In this document: in pieces, positions 1 to 7,329 of the stretch
Layout: each line of letters begins with the position of its first letter
Numbering within the stretch: position 1 is the stretch's first letter
Assembly: GCA_015065135.1 (NCBI GenBank)
Contig: SVQY01000016.1
Coordinates: 1 to 45,574 of the forward strand
Length of the DNA stretch: 45,574 nt
From: Oscillospiraceae bacterium
GTDB taxonomy: Bacteria; Bacillota; Clostridia; Oscillospirales; CAG-272
Reading direction: 5' to 3'
Program-made: the position numbers and the translations under genes
The notes under the pieces: generated by a model
The model's database searches: none
Seen by the model: only the letters and a program-made list of their open reading frames with translations
Told to the model about the DNA's origin: nothing

Positions 1-324
1 ATGCCATTTCTCGGCGGAAAGCTCGGTGAAGGGGGTAAACTCCCGCCAGAGCGCCGCGTTGTTCACCAGAATGTCGATCCTGCCGAAGTGCGCCATGGCG
101 GTGGCGATCACATCGTTTACCTTGGCCTCGTCGCTGATGTCGCAGACAAAGCTCTGCGCATCCCGTCCGAGGGCGGCACACTCCGCCTTGACGGCGTTCA
201 GCTTTTCTTCGTTGATATCCAGCAATATCACGTCCGCGCCCCGCTCTGCCAGCTGCAGCGCCGTGGCTCTGCCAATGCCTACGGCAGCACCGGTCACCAG
301 GGCGACCTTGTTACTAAAATCCAT
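1..324 (-). CDS. SDR family oxidoreductase (C-terminus outside window)
   Basis: Short-chain dehydrogenase/reductase, expected to oxidise or reduce a hydroxyl/keto group with NAD(P). Only the first 108 residues are present, because the gene runs off the left edge. The Rossmann signature TGAAVGIG lies at about residues 11-18, the acidic residue favouring NAD (LLDIN) at the end of beta 2, the CDIS strand near residue 63, and the NNAA motif near residue 90. The start ATG at 324 follows a GGAGAC ribosome binding site. It is the last visible gene of a three-gene minus-strand operon, 15 bases after the dehydroquinase-like gene. The catalytic Ser-Tyr-Lys residues are beyond the window, so activity cannot be judged. 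Substrate unknown. Confidence 0.88.
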   Translation of the reverse strand, partial: MDFSNKVALVTGAAVGIGRATALQLAERGADVILLDINEEKLNAVKAECAALGRDAQSFVCDISDEAKVNDVIATAMAHFGRIDILVNNAALWREFTPFTELSAEKWH

Positions 325-339
325 GCACGTGTCTCCTTT

Positions 340-1125
340 TTAAAGTCTTTCCTTTGGCAAATAGTCAAAATTATCCAGTACCGCACGGGCGGCGCGGAGC
401 AGGGGCTGATCCTTGGAGGAGCGCGCATCGTACTGCTGCACGCAAAGCCCCATCACGCAGCCCAGCGCAGGGCCGATCATACGGTGGAAGCGGCAATGGG
501 TGCCTCCCGAGAGAAAGAGGAAGGGGATATCCAGCTCTTTTTTCAGCAGCGTTGTGATGCGCAGATTTTCCATTTCCTCCTCTACCGAGTTGCCCGCAGT
601 GACGATCTTCACAACGTCCGCGCCGCGCTTTTGCTGCTCAAAGGCGATGCGCAGCACCTCCTCGGCAGGGGTGTATTTCAGCACGTGCGAGGACATCAGC
701 ACCTCGCCCCCCGCCTCGTGGATGCGGTCGATGAGGCGGCGCTGCTTGTCAATGGCGGCGGCATCCATAGTGAGCTCGTTTTCCTCGCGATGATAATAGT
801 CGCCCATCACATCGCAAAGTGTGGCACCCCATTTTGCAAGATCCACCAGCTCGTCGCCCAATTGCTCGTCGCTTTTTTCCTTGTTGAAGCCGTGGCGATA
901 GTTGGTCATATAAACGGGGCGATTTCCCATATAGCGCAGTACGCGCTTGATCTCCTCCTCAGAGCGCTGGGTGGGATCCATGCGGCAGATCTGATAGCCG
1001 TAGGCATCCGCCCCCTCAAAGGCGGCGTTGCGGGCGGTGATGATCGCCTGATCCGCTGTCTCGGTGATCACCATGCAGCAGAGCAGGGGCTTGTTCTGTC
1101 CCAGAAATGTCGGCTTTTGTTGCAT
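340..1125 (-). CDS. Type I 3-dehydroquinate dehydratase-like protein (Schiff-base TIM barrel)
   Basis: 261 residues, the right length for class I (AroD-type) dehydroquinases, which form a lysine Schiff base. The probable Schiff-base lysine is Lys173 (ADVVKIVTA) and the general acid/base histidine His147 (MSSHVLKYTP). Arg48 (ICRMD) and Arg77 (TNYRHG) match the substrate-binding arginines. The glutamate normally two residues before the first arginine is not evident, and the C-terminal substrate loop is also divergent (CRFHR, KDQPL). ATG at 1125 is preferred over a GTG at 1137 because GTGAGGG just upstream works as ribosome binding site. It begins 8 bases after the stop of the upstream SDR. The position between two dehydrogenases, away from shikimate genes, suggests a catabolic dehydratase or aldolase rather than aromatic biosynthesis. 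That role is inferred. Confidence 0.72.
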   Translation of the reverse strand: MQQKPTFLGQNKPLLCCMVITETADQAIITARNAAFEGADAYGYQICRMDPTQRSEEEIKRVLRYMGNRPVYMTNYRHGFNKEKSDEQLGDELVDLAKWGATLCDVMGDYYHREENELTMDAAAIDKQRRLIDRIHEAGGEVLMSSHVLKYTPAEEVLRIAFEQQKRGADVVKIVTAGNSVEEEMENLRITTLLKKELDIPFLFLSGGTHCRFHRMIGPALGCVMGLCVQQYDARSSKDQPLLRAARAVLDNFDYLPKERL

Positions 1126-1133
1126 ACGTACCC

Positions 1134-1904
1134 TCACTTTTCGTATTTCAGACGCTGCATCGCGTCACGTCCGCCGTCGATGAGCAGGTTGGTGCCGTTG
1201 ATAAACTGCCCCTTGTCGGAGGCGACGAACAACACCAGATCAATGATCTCCTGCGGGTCGGCGGCACGGTTCAGCATGGTGCGCATATTGGCCATGGCGG
1301 CTCTTGTCAGCACGGGGCCGGGGGAGATGCACACGCAGCGCACGCCGTAGCGAGCGCCCGCCTGCGCCACCGACTTGGTAAAGCCGTTCATCAGGGCGGA
1401 TTTGGCGGTGGGATAGTCCACACCGATGCGATCCCCCTCAATACCCGAGATCGAGCCGATGTTGATGATCAGACCGCTTTTCTGCTCTCGCATCTGGGAC
1501 AGCACGGCGTGGGCGAAATAAAAGGGCCCCTTGAGATTGACGTCCAGTCCCCATTCGTACACGTCGATGGGCACGTCGCAAAAGTCCTTGCCCTTGGTGT
1601 CGGCCTTCAGCATACGGACGGCAGTACCCCCCGCAAAATTGGCCATCACGTCAATGCGCCCAAAGGCGTTGACGGCGGCGTCTCGGGCGGCAACCACCTG
1701 GGTGTAATCCCGCACGTCGCAATGGATGCCAAGCGCCTTTCCAACGCCCTTGGCGTTGATCTCATCTACTTTTTCCTGCAAAACGGTGTCGTTGACGTCG
1801 CACATCAGCACGCTTCCGCCCTCGGCGGCAAAGCACTGCGCAAACAGCAGCCCCATGCCCGAAGCGGCACCGGTGGAAATGGCGACCTGTCCTTCAAATC
1901 TCAT
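1134..1904 (-). CDS. SDR family oxidoreductase
   Basis: 256 residues, a typical classical SDR. The cofactor loop TGAASGMG is at residues 11-18, Asp36 (MCDVN) suggests NAD preference, the NFAGG motif is near 89-93, and the catalytic residues are a serine in the GSISG loop (151/153), Tyr164 and Lys168 (DYPTAK). The C-terminal INGTNLLIDGG motif is standard. It is the first gene of the minus-strand operon, with ribosome binding site GAAGGAG before ATG 1904 and a promoter at 1943-1971. It lies divergent from an AraC regulator that probably controls it. The substrate is most likely a sugar, sugar acid or polyol given the surroundings, but this is inference. Confidence 0.9.
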   Translation of the reverse strand: MRFEGQVAISTGAASGMGLLFAQCFAAEGGSVLMCDVNDTVLQEKVDEINAKGVGKALGIHCDVRDYTQVVAARDAAVNAFGRIDVMANFAGGTAVRMLKADTKGKDFCDVPIDVYEWGLDVNLKGPFYFAHAVLSQMREQKSGLIINIGSISGIEGDRIGVDYPTAKSALMNGFTKSVAQAGARYGVRCVCISPGPVLTRAAMANMRTMLNRAADPQEIIDLVLFVASDKGQFINGTNLLIDGGRDAMQRLKYEK

Positions 1905-1942
1905 ATGTATACTCCTTCTCGTGTTAAATAGATCTTTCCTTC

Positions 1943-1971
1943 ACTTTACTACACCCCTGCCGTAAAGTCAA
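1943..1971 (-). promoter_or_regulatory. Promoter of the SDR/dehydroquinase-like operon
   Basis: On the minus strand TTGACT (1966-1971) is separated by 17 bases from TAAAGT (1943-1948). It sits about 40 bases upstream of the SDR start at 1904. Confidence 0.6.
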
Positions 1972-2023
1972 TAACCAAAAACGATAGTTTTTGCACTTTC
2001 CGATGGAAAACGGCAAAAAAGTC

Positions 2024-2052
2024 TTGCGATGCTTGCTCTTTTTTGCTATAAT
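2024..2052 (+). promoter_or_regulatory. Promoter of the AraC regulator gene
   Basis: TTGCGA (2024-2029), a 17-base spacer, and a perfect TATAAT (2047-2052). The predicted transcription start leaves a 5' leader of only about 13 bases before the ATG at 2072, so the GGAGAGGTGAT ribosome binding site lies almost at the mRNA end. Confidence 0.75.
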
Positions 2053-2071
2053 GCAGGGGAGAGGTGATAGT

Positions 2072-2836
2072 ATGGCCGATCTGCGCACACTGACCCCCAC
2101 CGAGGTGGTGGAGGTGGTTACCGTCCATTCGGAAAAGGGGCGGTATTTAAAAATAGAGAACAGATCTCACTACGGGCTCTCCTTTTGCCGGGAGGGGGAG
2201 ATCATCTATACCCAGAACGGCAAGTGCACCCGCTCTGATGCGAATTGTGCGGTGATCCTGCCGCAGGGCGGCTGCTACGAGCTGGAGGGCACACGGACGG
2301 GGGAGTTCCCGTTGATCAATTTCCGTTGTGCCGAGGAGGCCGCTCTTCCCGGCTTTTTGCGCATTCCGCTGCGCAGTCCCGAGACCTATTGGCGTGAGTT
2401 TGAGGCATTGCGTGAACAAATGCTGTTGGGGCGCAGTCGATACGCGGTCATGAGTCGGTTTTATGCTATCCTTCACCGCCTGGTGCAGGAGAGCGAGATG
2501 CAAAACGATGCCCTCGCCTCCATCGTGAGCTATCTGGAGGAGCACTACGCCGATCCCGCGCTCTCCAACACGCAGCTGGCAGAGCGAGGGGGCATCAGCG
2601 AGGTCTATATGCGCCAGCTCTTCCGTGAGCGGTTTGGCACCTCCCCCAAGCAGTATGTGTTGGAGCTGCGGATGCAGAAGGCAAGGCAGCTGCTTTGCGA
2701 GAGCGGCGCCCCTGTGGGAGAGATCGCCGCCGCCTGCGGCTTTACCGCTATCTATCACTTCTGTCGCGTTTTCAAAAGCGCGGTGGGGCAGACCCCTACC
2801 GACTACCGCCGCGAAAATCGCAAAACGGTACTGTAA
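2072..2836 (+). CDS. AraC family transcriptional regulator
   Basis: 254 residues. The C-terminal half carries two helix-turn-helix motifs of the AraC/XylS DNA-binding domain: SNTQLAERGGISEVYMRQLF, and a second after GEIAAACGF with the family signature FCRVFKSAVGQTPTDYR. The N-terminal ~130 residues form a cupin-like sensor domain. The start ATG at 2072 follows GGAGAGGTGAT; an earlier TTG in the same frame at 1991 would place the promoter inside the gene, so it is rejected. It lies divergent from the SDR/dehydroquinase-like operon and probably regulates it. A bidirectional terminator follows. Confidence 0.9.
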   Translation: MADLRTLTPTEVVEVVTVHSEKGRYLKIENRSHYGLSFCREGEIIYTQNGKCTRSDANCAVILPQGGCYELEGTRTGEFPLINFRCAEEAALPGFLRIPLRSPETYWREFEALREQMLLGRSRYAVMSRFYAILHRLVQESEMQNDALASIVSYLEEHYADPALSNTQLAERGGISEVYMRQLFRERFGTSPKQYVLELRMQKARQLLCESGAPVGEIAAACGFTAIYHFCRVFKSAVGQTPTDYRRENRKTVL

Positions 2837-2840
2837 AACA

Positions 2841-2875
2841 AAAGCAGCAGCCACAACCGTGGCTGCTGCTTTTTG
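2841..2875. terminator. Bidirectional terminator between the AraC gene and the antiporter
   Basis: A 14-base perfect stem AAAGCAGCAGCCAC / GTGGCTGCTGCTTT with a 4-base loop and T-tracts on both strands. It serves the two convergent genes. Confidence 0.9.
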
Positions 2876-2885
2876 ATGATTTGAT

Positions 2886-4247
2886 TTACTTCACGCCGAC
2901 CTCGTTCTTGACCTGCTCGGCGTTCTCGGGGGCGAGAGCCTCCTTTTGTACGGGAGCACTGCTTGCCAGCATTTCCGCGTCGGATTTTCTTGCGCTGGTC
3001 TTGCCCTCGGGCTTGATCTCACCCGCCTTCTGGAGGGAGATCTTGGTCAGCGCAGGACCCACGATCTCGTAGATCAGTACTGCAAACAGGGTGATCTGCG
3101 CCACAATGGCGCCGCCGTCGGCAAGGTTCTGTGCCTTCATGGCCATGCCCAAGGCCACACCCGCCTGAGGGAAGAGCGTGATGCCCAGGTATTTCACGAT
3201 GTTGTCGTTGCACTTCATCATCTTGGCGCTGGAGAAGGCGCCGCTGTATTTGCCTGCGCAGCGAGCCAGCACGTAAACGACACCGATCACCACGATCGCC
3301 CAGTCGGTGAATACCGAAAGCTCCAGCTCCGCGCCGCTGAGCACAAAGAACAGGATGAACAGGGGACCCGTCCAGCGGTCCAGACGGTCCATCAGCTCCT
3401 CCGAGAAGTCACACACGTTGCAGAAGATGGTGCCCAGCATCATGCAGGAGAGCAGAGGGGAGAACGCCACGTGAACGGCGCCCACGTGGAAGCTCAGATT
3501 GGAGAGGGCCACCGTCAGCAGCACGAAGGCCACCGACATGGAAAGGCGCTTGGAGCGCGAATGGAAGAAGCGCTCGCAGAAGGTGAAGATAAAGCCCATC
3601 GCGGTGCCGAGGAGCAGCGAGAGCACCACCTCCAGAATCGGCTCCAGCACGATGGAAAGAATGCTGACCTGGCCGACCGAAATGGCGTTGGCAATGCCGA
3701 AGGAAACGGCGAACAGCACCAGACCCACCGCGTCGTCCAGGGCGACCACGGGGAGCAGGGTGGAGGTGACGGGGCCCTTTGCCTTGTACTGTCGCACTAC
3801 CATCAACGTGGCAGCAGGGGCGGTAGCGGAGGCTACGGCGCCTAGCACGATGGCGGCAGGGAGAGATAGCTTATCCGGTATCAGGAAATGCAGACCGATC
3901 AGCACGCCGTCCACCAGCAGGGTGGTGACCACAGCCTGCAGGATGCCGATGACGGTGGCCTGCTTGCCGGTGTGCTTCAGCTCGGAGAGACGGAACTCAT
4001 TGCCGATCGAGAAGGCAATAAAGCCGAGCGCAATATCGCAAAGGATCGAGAAGCTCTCTACCTGCTCCATATTGTTAAATCCAAGTCCCTGCACGCCAAT
4101 GAGGCCGAGGCAGTAAGGACCCACCAGAATACCGGCCACCAGATAGGCGGTCACCGCAGGCAGATTCAATAGCTTTGCGAGACGGGAAAGCATCAGGCCC
4201 GCAAAGAGTGCAATAGAGAGAGAAAGCAGTATTTGTGTCAAAGGCAT
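2886..4247 (-). CDS. Cation:proton antiporter (CPA2/KefB-like membrane protein)
   Basis: 453 residues with about twelve hydrophobic segments covering residues 1-390, beginning with QILLSLSIALFAGLMLSRL and followed by the NLPAVTAYLVAGILVGPY motif of CPA-family sodium or potassium/proton exchangers. Segments with ALDDAVGLVLFA include the paired aspartates expected in the ion-binding site. The last ~60 residues are hydrophilic (Lys, Glu, Ala rich) and lack a recognisable TrkA-N domain. Expected role: exchange of Na+ or K+ for protons across the cytoplasmic membrane. ATG 4247 follows GAGGAGAT. It is monocistronic, with its own promoter at 4287-4315 and the terminator at 2841-2875. The ion is not predictable from sequence alone. 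Confidence 0.88.
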   Translation of the reverse strand: MPLTQILLSLSIALFAGLMLSRLAKLLNLPAVTAYLVAGILVGPYCLGLIGVQGLGFNNMEQVESFSILCDIALGFIAFSIGNEFRLSELKHTGKQATVIGILQAVVTTLLVDGVLIGLHFLIPDKLSLPAAIVLGAVASATAPAATLMVVRQYKAKGPVTSTLLPVVALDDAVGLVLFAVSFGIANAISVGQVSILSIVLEPILEVVLSLLLGTAMGFIFTFCERFFHSRSKRLSMSVAFVLLTVALSNLSFHVGAVHVAFSPLLSCMMLGTIFCNVCDFSEELMDRLDRWTGPLFILFFVLSGAELELSVFTDWAIVVIGVVYVLARCAGKYSGAFSSAKMMKCNDNIVKYLGITLFPQAGVALGMAMKAQNLADGGAIVAQITLFAVLIYEIVGPALTKISLQKAGEIKPEGKTSARKSDAEMLASSAPVQKEALAPENAEQVKNEVGVK

Positions 4248-4286
4248 GATCAGATCTCCTCATAATAATTAGAAAGTCCGAATAGC

Positions 4287-4315
4287 ATCATACCACTTTT
4301 GTGTGGCAAAGTCAA
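4287..4315 (-). promoter_or_regulatory. Promoter of the antiporter gene
   Basis: Minus-strand TTGACT (4310-4315), 17-base spacer, TATGAT (4287-4292), about 40 bases upstream of the start codon. The spacer contains a CCAC...GTGG inverted repeat that could bind a regulator. Confidence 0.65.
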
Positions 4316-4331
4316 GGCATTTTTCAAAAGA

Positions 4332-4964
4332 TCATTGATCTTTTGCGATATCCTGCTCGCACTCGTCCAAGTAGGCGGCAATTTCCGCTGCTCCCACGGC
4401 GCAGCAGCCCAGGGGAACATAGTCGTGAGATGCGAGAATGCACCGCAGCGGCAGGGTGCGTAAACGGGAGATGCTTTGCAGGTAAAGTGCCGGATAACGA
4501 ACACCGTTCACGTACTTATCCACGCCGCGCTGTTGCAGACAGTCTCCTGAAATAAGCGTGGCTGAGGGCAGGTGAAGATACCCGACCGATCGGCGCGTGT
4601 GCCCGGGCAGATGCAGGACCTGCAAGCGATCAAAAAGCAGGTCACCCTCTCCGATTTCCAGGTACGGTAGTGATTTTGGCGGCTCGGCAGCATAGATCGG
4701 CATAGTGGGGAAATGCTCCTGCAGTCTTGCCGCTCCGCCTGCGTGATCGCCGTGATTATGGGTGAGCAGCAGGGCGCGGGGCGGATCGGCAAAGCCGAGC
4801 TCGCGCAATGCGGGCAGGATATGCGTGTCCACGTCCTCGGCGGTGGTGGCGCAGTCTATCAGCAGATACCCCTCCGCCAGCCTCACCGCAAATACCGCGG
4901 TATAGATGCGCTCAAAGGGCACCTCAATTTTGAAAATGCCGTTGATCGGCTCGGTGATCTTCAT
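4332..4964 (-). CDS. Metallo-beta-lactamase fold hydrolase
   Basis: 210 residues. The zinc-binding motif THNHGDH lies at residues 68-74, followed by LPGHTRRS (third metal histidine) and SGDC (bridging aspartate) around residue 140, then a late histidine in ASHDYVP. The fold is that of glyoxalase II-type and quorum-quenching hydrolases, so hydrolysis of a thioester, lactone or phosphoester in the cytoplasm is expected. The start ATG overlaps the stop of the upstream AraC gene by four bases (ATGA), which indicates translational coupling. Together with the divergent GH4/serine hydrolase genes it may act on a sugar lactone, but that is only an inference from context. Confidence 0.85.
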   Translation of the reverse strand: MKITEPINGIFKIEVPFERIYTAVFAVRLAEGYLLIDCATTAEDVDTHILPALRELGFADPPRALLLTHNHGDHAGGAARLQEHFPTMPIYAAEPPKSLPYLEIGEGDLLFDRLQVLHLPGHTRRSVGYLHLPSATLISGDCLQQRGVDKYVNGVRYPALYLQSISRLRTLPLRCILASHDYVPLGCCAVGAAEIAAYLDECEQDIAKDQ

Positions 4965-5776
4965 GATATCCCCCTATACGTGTCGCTTTTTTGCCGCAAT
5001 TTGATGGGCGAAAAGCCATACACCCTTTTGAATTTTTCCGAAAAATAATTACTGTCGTTAAAGCCGCAGGCAAATGCCACGGCAGAGATCTTCAGGTGCG
5101 GCTCGCTTTTCAGCATCGCCTCCGCTCGCTGCAGGCGGAGCATGGTGAGATATTCCGAAAAGCCAAAGCCGGTCTCCTTTTTAAAAAGGCGCGAGAGATG
5201 CTCCGGACTCACCGAAATGATCCTTGCCGTATCGGAGAGGGTCACGGACTCGGCATAATGCGCCTTGATATGCGCCACCGCTTGCTCGATGTAGGGGGGA
5301 AGGGGAGAGATGGAAAGACAGCCCTCGGCGTGGCGGACCAGCGTGTAAAAAAGCAGATGCAGCTGCGCGGTCAGCACACTTTCGGAGAGAGCATCAGGGT
5401 GCCTGTATTCCTCACGGATCTGCCCGAGCAGCGCACGCAGCTGCGGCACAAGGGTAGGATTGCGATAGAGATGAAGCAGCGGTGGTAGCTTATCCATCAC
5501 ATCTGCGGGAATGTAATGGCGCGAGCAGTTGATCAACGTGCGCGCCCGCCTTTTTTCGGGATAGACCGTCTTGTGCAGGGTGCCCTCCGGGATCAGCACC
5601 AGGTCTCCCGCCTCCACGTGATAGAGCTTGTTGTCTATGAAGTAGTGGCATTCGCCTTCCTCTAAAAAATATAGCTCAAAGGTGTTGTGATAGTGCTTGG
5701 AGCCTGCCATGCTTTTGGCGTTGATCAGATCCTCAAAGAAAAAATATCTGCCCTCAGTAGCAAGCGCTTTTGACAT
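4961..5776 (-). CDS. AraC family transcriptional regulator
   Basis: 271 residues. The N-terminal cupin sensor domain (SKHYHNTFELYFLEEGE, then DLVLIPEGTLHK) is followed by the C-terminal AraC DNA-binding domain: first helix-turn-helix SDTARIISVSPEHLSRLFKK, second around AVAFACGFNDSNYFSEKFKR, ending YGFSPIKLR. ATG 5776 follows GGGGTGAAG; an upstream in-frame start at 5809 has no better site. It is transcribed divergently from the GH4 gene 5921 and is the likely regulator of both directions. It is cotranscribed with the metallo-hydrolase. Confidence 0.9.
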   Translation of the reverse strand: MSKALATEGRYFFFEDLINAKSMAGSKHYHNTFELYFLEEGECHYFIDNKLYHVEAGDLVLIPEGTLHKTVYPEKRRARTLINCSRHYIPADVMDKLPPLLHLYRNPTLVPQLRALLGQIREEYRHPDALSESVLTAQLHLLFYTLVRHAEGCLSISPLPPYIEQAVAHIKAHYAESVTLSDTARIISVSPEHLSRLFKKETGFGFSEYLTMLRLQRAEAMLKSEPHLKISAVAFACGFNDSNYFSEKFKRVYGFSPIKLRQKSDTYRGIS

Positions 5777-5799
5777 GGCTTCACCCCCCCTTTGCGGCC

Positions 5800-5828
5800 A
5801 TTGTAGCACAAAATATCAAAAAAATCAA
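5800..5828 (-). promoter_or_regulatory. Promoter of the AraC/metallo-hydrolase operon
   Basis: Minus-strand TTGATT (5823-5828), 17-base spacer, TACAAT (5800-5805), 24 bases upstream of the AraC start. Confidence 0.65.
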
Positions 5829-5850
5829 GATTTTTGCATCAAAAAGTCAA

Positions 5851-5887
5851 ATTGATGAAGGAAACATTGATAAATTTGATTTATAAT
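5851..5887 (+). promoter_or_regulatory. Candidate activator-dependent promoter of the GH4 operon
   Basis: A perfect TATAAT at 5882-5887 has no acceptable -35 hexamer at 16-18 bases (the sequence there is AGGAAA). The upstream stretch instead repeats ATTGAT (5851-5856, 5866-5871) and TTTGAT (5875-5880). This pattern fits a promoter that needs the divergent AraC protein for activation. Confidence 0.5.
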
Positions 5888-5920
5888 GAAGGCGAAAACA
5901 GCCAAAGGAGGCGTTAAAAT

Positions 5921-7318
5921 ATGAAATATACCGAAAAGGGTGTGGAGGAGCTGCGCATTGCTTACGTGGGCGGCGGCTCACGCGGATGGGCGTGGGGGCT
6001 GATGAGCGACCTTGTTTCCGCTGCGGATATCAGCGGCGAGGTGCGTCTTTTTGACATCGATAAGCAGGCGGCGGAGCATAATGTGATCATCGGTGAGAAG
6101 TTCAATGCCGCCACAGGGGCGAAGTCCCATTGGAGCTACCACGCCTATGATACGCTCGGCGAGGCGCTGGATGGGGCGGATTTTGTAGTGATTTCCATCC
6201 TGCCGGGCACCTTTGACGAGATGGAAAGCGACGTGCATACCCCCGAAAAGTACGGCATCTACCAGTCGGTGGGTGATACCAGCGGTCCCGGTGGTATTGT
6301 CCGCGCTCTGCGCGCGATCCCCATGTTCGAGGAGATCGCCCTTGCCATCAAGGAGCATTGCCCCAAGGCGTGGGTCATCAATTATACCAATCCCATGACA
6401 GTGCTGGTACGCACCTTGTACCGCGTGTTTCCCGAGATCAAGGCCTTCGGCTGCTGTCACGAGGTGTTCGGAACCCAGAAGCTGCTTGCCTCCATGGTGA
6501 CCGATAAGTACGGCATTGAGAATATCCCCCGTGACGAGATCAAGGTCACGGTAACGGGCGTGAACCATTTTACCTGGCTGACGGGTGCGAAATACCGCAA
6601 TATGGATCTGATGCCCCTTTATGCGGAATACGCGAAACGGTATGCGGAAACCGGCTTTGCGCGCATCGGCAGCCATGACGATAACTGGATGAACAACGTG
6701 TTCGCCTGCAATCACCGCGTAAAGTTTGACCTGTTCAACCGCTACGGTGCCATTGCAGCCGCAGGGGATCGCCATCTGGCAGAGTTTTGCCCCGGCAAAT
6801 GGTACCTTTCCTCTCCCGAGGCGGTGGCGGAATGGCACTTTGGGCTCACCCCCGTCTCCTGGCGCAAGGAGGATCTGGGCAAGCGCCTGCGCAAGAGCAA
6901 GCGCCGCCTTTCGGGGGAGGAGGAGATCACCCTGCGCCCCACGGGAGAGGACGGCGTCAATCAGATCCGCGCCCTGCTCGGGCTGCATACTATGGTCACC
7001 AATGTGAATCTGCCCAACGTGGGCCAGGTGCCGAACCTGCCTATGGGCGCGGTGGTGGAGACCAACGCGGTATTTGAATCGGATCGCGTGACCCCCGTGA
7101 TGGCAGGTCCTCTGCCGCAGCGGATCTATCCTCTGATCTCTCGCATTGTGGGCGAACAGGAGATGGTGGTAGAAGCGGCGCTGACCCGCGATATCGAGCT
7201 TGCCTTCAACGCCTTTGCAAATGATCCGCTGGTGACGGTGGATGCGGCAACGGCACGCGAGATGTTTGACGAAATGCTTGAAAAAACCAAAACGTATCTG
7301 AAAATGTACGACATTTAA
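5921..7318 (+). CDS. Glycoside hydrolase family 4, alpha-galacturonidase (LplD)-like
   Basis: 465 residues, the usual GH4 length. The N-terminal Rossmann loop IAYVGGGSRGWAWG binds NAD, which GH4 enzymes use in a redox-assisted glycoside cleavage. Family motifs follow in order: GDTSGPGGIVRALR (about 121-134), INYTNPM, GCCHEVFGTQK with the metal-ligand cysteine and histidine, and VNHFTWL with the second histidine. The GCCHEVFGTQK segment and the aspartate-type DTSGPGG loop resemble the LplD branch that cleaves galacturonides, as opposed to the 6-phospho-glucosidase branch. There is no signal peptide, so it acts in the cytoplasm, probably on pectin-derived oligogalacturonides. AAAGGAGG precedes the ATG. 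The serine hydrolase follows 11 bases after the stop. Confidence 0.82.
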   Translation: MKYTEKGVEELRIAYVGGGSRGWAWGLMSDLVSAADISGEVRLFDIDKQAAEHNVIIGEKFNAATGAKSHWSYHAYDTLGEALDGADFVVISILPGTFDEMESDVHTPEKYGIYQSVGDTSGPGGIVRALRAIPMFEEIALAIKEHCPKAWVINYTNPMTVLVRTLYRVFPEIKAFGCCHEVFGTQKLLASMVTDKYGIENIPRDEIKVTVTGVNHFTWLTGAKYRNMDLMPLYAEYAKRYAETGFARIGSHDDNWMNNVFACNHRVKFDLFNRYGAIAAAGDRHLAEFCPGKWYLSSPEAVAEWHFGLTPVSWRKEDLGKRLRKSKRRLSGEEEITLRPTGEDGVNQIRALLGLHTMVTNVNLPNVGQVPNLPMGAVVETNAVFESDRVTPVMAGPLPQRIYPLISRIVGEQEMVVEAALTRDIELAFNAFANDPLVTVDAATAREMFDEMLEKTKTYLKMYDI

Positions 7319-7329
7319 GGAGAAACAGT

